Source of the DNA: Lumbricus terrestris | Taxonomy: Eukaryota; Annelida; Clitellata; Crassiclitellata; Lumbricidae | NCBI GenBank assembly: GCA_949752735.1 | Contig: OX457052.1 | Location: 32,307,483 to 32,371,482, forward strand | Length of the DNA stretch: 64,000 nt | Direction of reading: 5' to 3' | Shown here: piece by piece, positions 1 to 12,062 of the stretch | How positions within the stretch are numbered: the stretch's first letter is position 1 | How the letters are laid out: every line of letters begins with the position of its first letter | The notes under the pieces: generated by a model | Databases searched by the model: none | What the model saw: only the letters and a program-made list of their open reading frames with translations | Told to the model about the DNA's origin: nothing | Program-made: the position numbers and the translations under genes

Positions 1-264
1 ACGCCCAAACTTGCACATTTTCGTGTGGCACATTTAATGCATCTCAAAACAGACCAGCGACTATTATAATTATTATAAACACATGTAGCCTACTATCAAT
101 TTGTTAATGTAGGCCTATTATTCATAGGTAGCCTATGCATCAACAATTTGACAAAACAAGTAACATGTTAGGCAATAATGGTGTGTATAGGACTATAGGT
201 AAAGACGTATATATTATTATGAAGAGAAGGACAGCCAGATTCACTAAAAGTTTCCCAGCGCGAG

Positions 265-515
265 AGAGACAGAAGACAGACAGACAGAAACAGAACAGAG
301 ACAGAGACAGAGATAGAGAGAGAGAGAGACATAGACAGAGCCACAGGCACAGACAGAGACAGAGAGAGACAGAAATAGAGTCAGAAACAGCGTTGGAGAT
401 GGAAGCAAACACAGAGACAAACATACAGACAAACAGACAGAGACAGAAAGACAAACAGAGAGAGAAACAAAGACATGGACCAAGACGCATACAGAGACAG
501 ATACAGAGACCGAGA

Positions 516-552
<37 letters not shown>

Positions 553-640
553 GGACAGACACATACACAGACAGAGATAGAGAGACAAAGACAGAGACAG
601 AGACAGCGACAGCGACAGAGACAGATAATAACAGCAGAAT
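265..640. repeat. Purine-rich GACAGA/GAGA low-complexity tract
   Basis: About 375 bases made almost only of gacaga, gagaca and gagaga words on the plus strand. Long open frames on both strands here (Ser/Leu-rich on minus, Arg/Asp/Glu-rich on plus) follow from the periodic composition and are not genes. The 640-1320 stretch beyond it is GC-richer unique sequence in which I recognise nothing. Confidence 0.9.
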
Positions 641-1324
641 AGAGAGACTCGCACTGAAGCATAGGCTACAAACAAAGACGGGACGAGCAGCAACGCAAGC
701 AACAAGCACCGCAGCCACGGTCTCGACGAGAATGGCTCTCATCACGCTCGTCCCTCTCTCGAACACGCCACGCCTGAATTAATCTTCGCAAACTCGTTCG
801 ACCAAGCGTCCAACCGCACGAAATTAAAACAATTTATATCAATCTGCGATTATTCAATTTTCCTCTAAATCGCACCCATAAAGCTAACGCTCACGACGAG
901 CCCCAATCGACGAGAGCTCTCGGTCCGTACTCCTAGACCGTCCCGCCGCCGCCCACGGCCGCGTTACTGGTCCAACGTCCGTCCACGCGGTCATAAATCG
1001 TTCGGGGGAGCCGGGACCATTAGGAGAGGCGGGTTTCCGACGTTGAAAGCTGAGATCAATGGACAGGGGCAATTTGTGGTAACGGGAGGGATAGCGGTGA
1101 TGGCGGGGGCGGCGATGCGAGCGCGACCGGTAAAGGAGAAACAGGGGGAGCGATGGAGGCGAGGACGGTGATGAACTGATCCACGATCTGTCACATAAAA
1201 CAGCATCTATACGGTCACCGTCGTCCGGTCTATAATTGATCCAATGCGATTTGTGTGTTGATGTCTCTCCGCCGGTGTGGACACGAGATGACCGCGTTGT
1301 GAATGCAGTTGAATGGATGGCTAT

Positions 1325-1545
<221 letters not shown>

Positions 1546-1644
1546 GGAAGAAATATATGCATACACTTAAGCAGACATGCAAACAGACACACTGCAGGCA
1601 GATACACAGTCGGACTGATAGCTACATACATACATGCACTCAGA

Positions 1645-1840
1645 CAGGGCTTTTTAACGTGCAGTTGTGCACAAAATGTGCAGTTCTAAATGGATTTGTG
1701 CAGTTGTAGAAGCACTTCTGTACAGCTATAGAACTAGCAAAAAAGGTCGTTGTCCTCCAATTGGAAGTAATTTTACCATGGCGGATGGAAAAGGAAAGAT
1801 GGGGTTGTGCAGTTCTAAAAATTCCTTAAAAACAGCCCTG
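1645..1840. mobile_element. hAT-like MITE (family with CAGGGCTTTTTAA ends)
   Basis: A 196-bp non-coding element. It starts cagggctttttaac and ends ttaaaaacagccctg (inverted termini). The flanks are cactcaga on the left (1637-1644) and tactcaga on the right (1841-1848), a near-perfect 8-bp target duplication, as expected for hAT elements. The interior repeats the word tgcagtt. A second copy in the opposite orientation lies at 16810-17017, and degraded pieces occur near 14643, 37021 and 62728. Confidence 0.75.
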
Positions 1841-1914
1841 TACTCAGACAAGCTATAGCAGAGAGAAAGCATTGTCTTTGTTATTTAACTTAAGACGTCG
1901 GAACAATAATATTG

Positions 1915-4900
1915 TCAAAGTTTTCCTCTGTGCATAATATGTTCTTCTCGCATTTTTCTGCGTAGTATCTTTCCGCTTGCAGACTTCGGAATTGCAGCGA
2001 CGAACTTTATTCCACCGCGCAATCTTTTGTATGGAGCAACTCGGTCTGCAATTACATTGAGAAAACAAAATCTGCGTTTATCGCAAAACTTCATTTATAA
2101 GCTTAGGCCTGCTACGTTATTTTAAGTTTTAAGTCAAAAGTCTCACTAGTCACTAACTACGTTATTTTAATTCCTAATCCTATAATAAAGTGTGGCTGTG
2201 ATTTTGTAACGGCAGTTGAGTATTCTGCATAGCTACACTTCAAGAGAGACCCACTCAACAGAGGTGTATTCGAAATAGCCCAAAGTCGTAGCCAGCAATT
2301 TTTTATGCGGGGGTTATGGCCTGGTCGGATACCCTTTCTGACATCAACCAACAGTATTACAGTAAATAAAAAGGGAATAAAGTAACAAAGAGAGTAAAGT
2401 AAGTAAAAACAATAATTGTTACTACAAGTAATTGTTTTGTTTTTCTTATTTAAGTGGATAAATAACCTTTAAAAAAACTTTTTCCTACGCAAATGGGGGT
2501 TTAGCCCCAGAAACCCCTTGTCTACCCCACGTATATAGCCCACTAAAATCACGAATGGTCCTCAATCGCCTGCGAAAACAGGTAAAGAAAAGTCAAGAAG
2601 TTCACATCACATCTCTAACAATTAATTTTATTCTCAGAAGAATTGCAAAGCTGCTATACTTGGAAAGCATTGGAAGTCAACCTGCTTAGCAGAATTGAGA
2701 GAACTGAGAGAAAGCATGTATTAAGGACTGAAAGGCAAAGCTGCTATTATTTCGCCTAAGAGCATCAAGCTTCTCAACTCAATAAGTCTCTGCGCTGGTA
2801 ACCCTGCAGTGAATATGTTCCAACAGACATAGGCCTCCATGGATATAATAATTATTATGACCAGACCAAGGAATGCAGGTAATTGTTTGAGAAAATGCTA
2901 CCCTGACTGTGTTTCGGTCACACAGGAGGTTTGGTATCGCCAGGTTTTGTTCAAGTGACAGTCACATATCGGAATCAGAGTCTGCTGCTTTGAGCTGAGT
3001 TCATTGCCTTGCGTGTCTAATTGATATTTATTTGTTCATTACGAGGCATAATACAGCGTCCCATCAAGGCGTCTGTATACTCAGGAGCACTCTCGACTCG
3101 AGGACGGGTTAAAAAGGACAATTTTTAAATGAGCATAGGAGGAATCCGAGTGGACCAGAGAAGGTTGGCCAACGATATATTATGAGTATCTGATGCATAT
3201 AATTATGTGCATGTAGACTATGACATTGTGATGGCCATGAGTGGATCACTGATTATAACTTGTATCTGATTTGTCATAAGTATTTAGCCTAATTGCTATA
3301 CAGTAAGCATCTGAATTATAGAAATCATTAAAAAATTAGCACTTGGAATGTATTATAGCATAGTACAATAATATATATATATATTTATACGATAATTTTA
3401 ATTATGACCATTTTAGAGCGTCCTTATATAAGAGTGAAGTTAGGGCCACATTGTGCTGACTTGAAATGTCGTTACCTGACACAAATTGCTGTAATACGAG
3501 TTCAGTAACACTGGACTGTGGTCGAAGAACAACGTGGGCTGACGGCAGTTCACCTGCTTGCAAGTCAGGTAAAGCAAAAACGCCAGCATCGAGAACCTGA
3601 GGGTGTGACATCAGCACCCCCTCTAACTCAGCTGGTGCAACCTAAGAAGCAAAATATAAACACGCATTTTAAAGGAAAAGCAATTATTTTAAGGTGAGAC
3701 AGAGGCATACTGATCCGCTAGACTTCTAACTCGTTTGAACCTCAGCCTGTCAGCATCATGCTTTCCCAGTTGCAGGTCCATATGTCTGGGACAGTCTCCC
3801 GTTGGAGATGCGATTGTTATACTTAGGGTTGACCGAGCAGTTTTTTTTTACCGTAGTTGTTACATATTTAACGACACTGCCATATCGAAGATGATTAGTG
3901 TCGCCACGCCATTTAGGTCCCCGTGGACGGACCGTGCTTGCCCGAGATTTTTTTTTAATCTCTGAAATAGCCACCTTCGGGAGTTGTTTTACCGGCTCAT
4001 TAAGACCTATTTGTATCACCGCGGTTAGACCGATACCGCCTTTGAGTGGGCTCCTTGCAGGTCGCTACATGAAATTATTACGAGTAAATTAATCATATAA
4101 TTATTAGGAACAACTCTCAAATTCACCCATTTGCCACATTTGCCACACTTTGTTAAATGCGTTGGAGTACTAATACATGTAAGGCCGACATGACTTAATT
4201 TTTTATGTTTCTCAAATTGAAATCACGTAAAATAGTAGGCTAAAGACAAACCTGATGTCCGCTGTATTTGATGAGCTCCTTTAATCTATCAACAATGAAG
4301 AAATATCCGTCTGCGTCGTAATACCCGATATCACCTATAATAATAATTAATAAACAATCGAACACGAAAATCCATTGTGTCCAGTTATACATTATTATGA
4401 TGTTATTATGGCTGTTATCTAACATTATCTAACATAATCTATGATTAATTTGCATTCGCATAACCTACAGTTGTTTTCTATCACATGGTGAGACAAAAGT
4501 ACGCAGCTTTATACGTAGCGCAGTCCATTAATTTGTCCATCATTAGGCTGTGATCATTGGATTGCATGATCTCTGGTTAAACCACAATCTATTGGATAAT
4601 ATACAAAGTTAAATGTGCCCATTCTAGGGCTAATTATAGCACTTTATATGACCTTTGGTTACTGTTTATCGCATATACAGGCCGTCTAATAACTTAGCGC
4701 AATCTGCAATCATCTTAATACTCAATCTGCGGCTACTATCGTTATCGTTATTACCTCCGAATCATCATTGTTATTAACTGAAAGTTAAGTAATGTCCCGA
4801 ATAAACGGGTCGTGTTACTAGACGTCAGAATGTCTATTTTTCCATGTCTATTTTTCCCATGTATATTTTCCAAGAATGCAGACTTACATGGATATGAAGT

Positions 4901-7900
4901 CACTTCTCGAGGTAGAAGGCAAAATGGCAACATGTGAAGTGAAGAAACGGCGTAATTTCATCTCATGAATCTACTACGGTGTGTAAACTACTTATCTGAT
5001 GTATAAGCCTACCTGTGTGAAGCCACCCGTCCTTGTCGATTAGAGCAGCGGTTGCTTCGGGATTGTCCTTGTAGCCTGGACAGTTCGTTGCCCCTCTTAT
5101 GCAGATCTCTCCACGCTGACTATGACCAAGTGAAGTTCCGGTGTCAATATCTACAACCTAATAGAAACTGTCCTGTTTGAAGCGTGGAAGTTTGGTGATT
5201 CCATATTCTGGATAATTATCAGTACAGTCAAGTTCTCCTCCTTAAGAATACTTACTCCGTAGGTTTACTGAGGCTCAGCTAGACTACTCGTGGATTCAAA
5301 TATAACTTTGCCTATCCAAGATGAACGCGGTGATATTATGAAAAATATCTATGTACACCTTCAAGTAGCCTACATAATAAATTATTACAATCTGTCTTTC
5401 TCGCCTCATTCAAGCTGCCAAAGCCAGAAGCAGCTAGTATACGCCTAGGTTATTTTAACAATTATTATCTTAGAAAAATATACTCTTTTCGTTTGTTTGT
5501 ATTTTTGCATGTGCACTAATTATATCGCCCTTCAAGGTTCCTACTCAGAAGCGCTCCCTACTACGGCGCGGGCACTGAACCGGAGTTTCACGCCGACGCG
5601 CTTGAGCAATTGCAAGTTAAGGACTTGCTCAAGGTCTCTACGCGACGGCTTGAGCCTTGATGTGACTCGAACCTGCAACCCTTCGGCTGAAAGGCAACGA
5701 AAATACCCACTACACCACCACGCCCACGTTTTTTTTTAGAATATTCCAAGTTTCCCTCCCCCAATTACCTTCATCCGGACATTAATCAACGGCACCCCGA
5801 CAGATCCCGGCTTGTCGACTTTCCTTCCACCGGCAGATGGCACAGCACAGCACGGTCCAAACGTTTCGGTCAAACCATAACCTGAAGGCAAACAATAATT
5901 GTATATGTGGGATAATATTACCTTCCCCGAATATCAATTAAGCAGTTTGCCAATAATTAGCGCTATTACTTAGACACGCAACAACTTTTAGACTGGTGTA
6001 ATGGTGTATGGAAGGCTGGAGCGCCATTGTTACAACAAATGATATTAATTTTATTGTCGTAACACATAATATGAAATGGAGTAGCCTGGGCATGCAGGAC
6101 AAAATACGACCACCATTTTTATAGTACATGTATGTATCGAGTGTTCTGCCACAAACGTGGTGTCAAGGTAGGCAGTTTTCGAATAGTGTTAGTCCGAAGT
6201 CTAGATGAATGAGGAGGTGACCAGTCATTGATACAATATAGATAACCAGTCTCAACTGTTTTGAACTATTTATCCCCATTCGCTCATTTCATTAGAAAGT
6301 GTTTTTGCACATTGGTTATTAATTTGCCAAAAAATATTGAAAATCGAGGTTGATTCGAACCTGCAACCTTTCGGCTGCAATGCAAAAAACATACACACCA
6401 CACAACCGTGCCCCACAGTGGCGACGTTACGACCGTTGTTACTAGAGGCTAAATCGATATACAGGGTGGTCCAATAGAAATGCAACAACTTTGACGCCTT
6501 ATAACTTAAACAATTTTTATCTGAGCGTCTTGTCCAATATATCAGATTGAACATAATTATCCATTGTATCATTCTGCAAAATATCTAAGAGATACCATTA
6601 CGACGTTTTGAGATAATGATATTAATATTCGAAGTCCCATTTTCTTACCGTAAAACTGCAAGAAAAAAGTCTGAAACTGAATAATATGTCAAAAAGCTTA
6701 TTTTGCATACACACAGTCGTTCTGAGTGTTTGTTGGCGTCTGAACCGTGAAGATCTTCTCGTCTGTCGATCTTTTCATCTGTCGTTCGCTTCTTGAGTCA
6801 TTTGTTGGCTTTAAGCGTCGTGTGGCTGCGTCTGCTCTGCTTCTGAAGGGCAGGAAGCACTTTTCACAAAGTGTGATGGTGTTGTTGGCTGTTTCAAAGC
6901 TTGTAAAGACGGTGCCATTCTTTATTACTCCAAAGGCTAAGGTGAACAGTGCTTATTACTGCGATGAAGTACTCGCAAGAGGACTGCTACGTGATATTCG
7001 CCAACTGTCTGGAGTTGATGCATGGTTACATCTTTCAGCAAGATGGAGTGCCGGCGCATCGTTCACGTCATAGACGGTTGCCTATCTGAACGCTAACGTG
7101 CCAGAGTTAATTGAACCTGATAACTGGCGACCGAACAGTCCGGATTTAAACACGATTGATTATTCGATCTGGGGTTGTCTTCAGCAACTGGTCTAACGTG
7201 AACCGACACGTGACGCTGAACGTTTGAAAGAAGTGATTCTTTGCTGCTGGGCTGAAATAACCCATTGCAAGCACTGGTGGACTCAGCCATCGATCAGTGG
7301 TCGTCTCGTGTTGATGCAGTCATTAAAGCACGTGGTGGACATATTGAGTATTTTGTTAGACTAATGGTTAATCCACTCAAGATATTAATTGTAATTAATT
7401 GTTAGTACTAAGTGATTGTTTAGAATTAACATATTCAGTTTCAGACTTTTTTCTTGCAGTTTTACGGTAAGAAAATGGGACTTCGAATATTAATATCATT
7501 ATCTCAAAACGTCGTAATGGTATCTCTTAGATATTTTGCAGAATGATACAATGGATAATTATGTTCAATCTGATATATTGGACAAGACGCTCAGATAAAC
7601 ATTGTTTAAGTTATAAGGCGTCAAAGTTGTTGCATTTCTATTGGACCACCCTGTATATATAATTATATATAGGCCTACAATATACTATTCTGTATATAAA
7701 GGTGAACCAACACTGTCGAAAGATCAGTCCGGGAAACCTTTCCTGAAGCAGATCCTCGATGTCAGCGGACAACGAGGCAGCGCCGCAGAAGATGACATTG
7801 AGATGCCTCAGATCAAACTCATCCACGTCGGGACTTTTGGCCAACAAGCTGGCCACTGGCGGAACAAGGAAGACCTTTTGCAACTGAAAGAACGACAATT

Positions 7901-10900
7901 CTTCATTCTGAATTATTATCAAACATATTAATGCAAGAGAGAAAGTACAGAGAGGGAAAGTCATTTTGGTCTGAGTTTAGATCTCTTCGGTGGAGGCGCT
8001 ATATAAATATTCGAAATGAATGAGTTAATGTGGGGCGCGGTTGTGTATTGGTGGCGTCGTTTCCTTGAAGCCTGAAGGTTCGAGGTTCGAATCCACCTCA
8101 AGTCGCCGCGTAGGAACCTTGAGCAAGTCCTTCAGTCGCAGTTGCTTGGGCGCTTCGGCGTGAAACTCTGATGCAGTGTCCGCGCTGTAGTCGGGAGCAC
8201 CTCTGAATAGAGAGCTTGAAGGGGCGCTATAGAAATGGGGATATAAATAAATAAATAAAAATAATGAATGAATGAGTTCAGAAAGTCTATAACTGAACAA
8301 TGAGCATGCAGTAGGTCTACGGCATCATTGCATTGCTCCTCCCTGTGCCTTTTTTTATCGTGGTTGTACGCACTGGGAGCGCTACTGAAAGGCTCTTGCT
8401 GCGAGAAGAGCTCTATAAATGGTCAGATACAATACAATATAAATGTGACTAACTAATATCTTGGCTCAGTTTAGCTACATTATCGGACCTTTCATTAGGT
8501 TAATTACCTCACGCTTATCTTGCCTTTAGCTACCTGTTTACCTTTACTTGTTTGACGATGACAGTTTAGTAATTATATTATAATTTAACTTGTGATTTTT
8601 ATTTGCACGTTTTAGTACCTATTATTACTTCGATGCATGTTCTGTGTCCCATTGTGCGTTTGCAAGTGGAGTAATAAAGCAAATACTTGCTAACTTACTT
8701 ACTTACTTACCATTTTTCTGTACCATGACATGCTTTATTGTATTGTATTGTGTCTGAAACTTATGAAACGCTTCTCGCAGCAAAGGCAGAAGCGCACCCA
8801 GGGCGTGCAACCTCGAGAGAAGAGGCAGGTTTTTGAGACGAGACAAAGATGAGAAAAGACTACCAGACAAGATGGCAGAACGAACTCATGGAAGAATTCC
8901 ATTCTATAAAGAAGCTGAAGTCCTTTCCATAGGGAGGGGCCACTGCAGGAGGTCAAGCCTTGGCCTATACATAATAAAAAAACTACCATTACTTGTATCA
9001 TACCACCCGAACTTCCATTCCATACTATCCTTACAATTTTTATCATAAACTTAAAGAACTTCAGCGTTCCTTCGGTTTGTCATTTTGTTTACCCTTTTTT
9101 ACAATGTAGCGAGATTGTTTTAAGTTCATGCGAATAGCTACACGATACTGTCGATAACCTTGTAGTCTTGAAGACATTTGAGAAAGACGCGAAAATCGAA
9201 TCGTGGCAGTAGGAGTGTGCTGTAGCCCAAAGTCAAACCACATATTGTCCAGACGAATCCAGCGACGTGCGATAGAGGAGGAAAGACTAACTGCTGCGGA
9301 TAAATGGAGTCTGCTTCTGGATGTCTTCAAAAAATAACCCATGGTACTGTTCATCATGGTAAACTGAAACGCTTCTCAGATAGGCCTCTCTATCATAGAT
9401 GCTTCATAAGATATTATTGCTAAATGTTTGCGAAGTTATTTCATGTCAAAATGACTTTTAGAAATTCACAAAATAATGTGATTCTTATTGCATCTGTAAG
9501 TTGCCACTATAATCTGATACATGCGTTAATTTTCAATATAAGAAATTGTTAAACATAGTGGAATATGTATTAACATGTCTAACTGACCTCATGAGAATAA
9601 AAATCGCGTGTAGATTATAGTGGGTAAGTAAGACAGCTTTCTGTGGTCCGGTTGTTCCACTGGAAGACATGATCAGCGCCGTATCATCTGGTTTCACATT
9701 CAGCTGCTCAAATGTTGGTAACTCTGGGAGTTGATCCGTAATCTCGAACAGAGACTCGAGATCGACGCAGTTCCTGAATCCACCACCTTTGACGATAATC
9801 TACAAGTTATTTGAACTCTGTGTACCCGTGCATAAGTCGTTTGACAACAGCAGAGTGCTATCCAAGTTGCTTTAGACTATTCATAGACTCGAGCACGGTT
9901 GTCGTCTGTAATACGGGTCGTAGGTCTACCGATTTGAGCCTCCATTTAGGGGCTGTGACTACGTATATAAATAAATAAATAAATAAATGACTAAACATAA
10001 TTATATACATACATTGCATACATATATACAGATCATGGATACATATCCACATCGATATTCTGTCGTGCACCTTGTGCTCGGTACTGATCCTTGGAAGATG
10101 CTGGGCAATACGAAATGAAGTTGCACGGCATATAATACAATAATGGGCCTATCTATTTTGTCTTGCACAGTCTTGGTTTTTCCGCTTTTTAGTTGTGACT
10201 AGGAAGCCCAGTTTTGTTAGCTAGCTAGAAGTCATGATAAAAATATTGGCGACTAGGTAAATAAGGTTGTACTTATCTTGCCTTATCTAGCATATCTTCC
10301 TTGTCATTGCCGTATCTATCTAACCATGCTTATTTGGAATTTCCTCACCATAATATCTTACCTTGTCTTGCAGTGATTTACCCTAGGCCTACCTCTCTGA
10401 CCCATTCTTAGTTTTACTCTAACGTGGCATACTTAAATAATTTCTTCTTCTTTTTCTTACCTCATTTGGCTTACCATAAGTTGCGCTTGTTTCACCCTAT
10501 GGCACGAAGGCAATTAATGCTAATCAATAGTCGGTTACTCTGTGGTGACGCCAGGGGGCTAGGGGCTAAACACCCCTAAAAAAGCCATCCGGGGCTAAGA
10601 CCCCTAAAAAAGGGCCATCCGTATTTTTTGCATAATACATCCTTGAGATTTCGGCCAAATAACTAAAAAAATCGTCAGAACTTTTTCTGGATGAAAATGG
10701 ACAATTTCCTCCGCGAGGATTACGGCTACCCAAAACTGAAATCCTGGCGGCGCCACTGCGGTTAGTAATCACCGAACTTTTGAAGATTTTTCGATTTTTC
10801 GAATATATGCTTACATGTATCTAAATGAAATTTGATAAATAATATTTCTTATCAGTAAACGATTCTGCGTCAACCAGATGTATGTACCATGACTTTTCTC

Positions 10901-11984
10901 ACCTTGCAGGGAATTTCTTCTATGATTTCCAAGGCGATGGGTGCTGTTTCTCGAGTAGTATACAACACCGTTGCTTTGCAGTTGAGTAACAGATGCTTCA
11001 ATTCACCTGCAATCTCACAAAATTGCGCACGAGGTCAAATTTAAAAATTAACCAAAATTAAATGACTTCGGTGAAGATTTCAAAAAGGTTACGTTTATTA
11101 TGCGCCAAGTGTGGCTGTATATGAGAACTTAGGCCTATATAATTTTATATGCATTATGTGTATTTACTTTGGTACGTAGGCTTATCATTTCGCTCAGCGG
11201 CATGGGCGGAGTTTATCAGGGGCTAGAAGGGTTAAGCCCACCAAGAAGACCCAAATTTATTTTTTAACTCTGTAAATGGTATCTTTTCCCGGGGCTTAGC
11301 CACCCAAGAAGGCTTTAGCCCCTCCAAGAACGGAAGCCAAACTCCGCCCATGCTCAGCAGTGAGAAACGTTGTTTTCTGTATACAGTCTAAGCATATTCA
11401 AGCTCGGAGCAATATTGAAATCAAGAGATAGCAATCAATCATGTGCGGAGACTTGGCCCAGAAGTTGGGAGCAACGAACGAGCGACAGAAGGACGATCGC
11501 CGAGGCGTGACATTTATGAATATTGTTTACATCTAGGGGTTTAAAACTGGGGTATGAGATTATATGCGTTTGTGGGAGTGACGGTCCCCTACCACAAACA
11601 CTGGGGGACCGTATCCCTGTCCGCCTAAGTCTTCACACATGCATCCAATCAGATTCATAAAAAATAAGAAATATCACCGAGGGATGATAATCCGCCGACC
11701 TGCTCTTGAGAGGCAATCGAGTCCAGCTATCACTGCTCCAATGCGTAGAGCAGCTGCCGACACAATAAGCCATTCGATAGAATTCGGAGAGAAAATTCCG
11801 ATGACGTCACCGGTCCTGCATCCAATTCTCAGCAGGTGTCGCCCCACGTTTTCTGATTTTCGCTGTAGTTGTTCATAGGTAATGCTCTGACCCGAAAGCA
11901 CATCTACCTGTTGATTTAAAAAACGGTATCGTTAATGGATATGGTTCTATACTTGTTGTAGCCTTGATGAAGATCTACAATAAC

Positions 11985-12062
<78 letters not shown>

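Noticed and set aside
140..782. Long Arg/Glu-rich and Ser/Leu-rich open frames in the GACAGA tract
   Set aside because: They exist in several frames on both strands and follow the simple repeat; no domain and no conservation.
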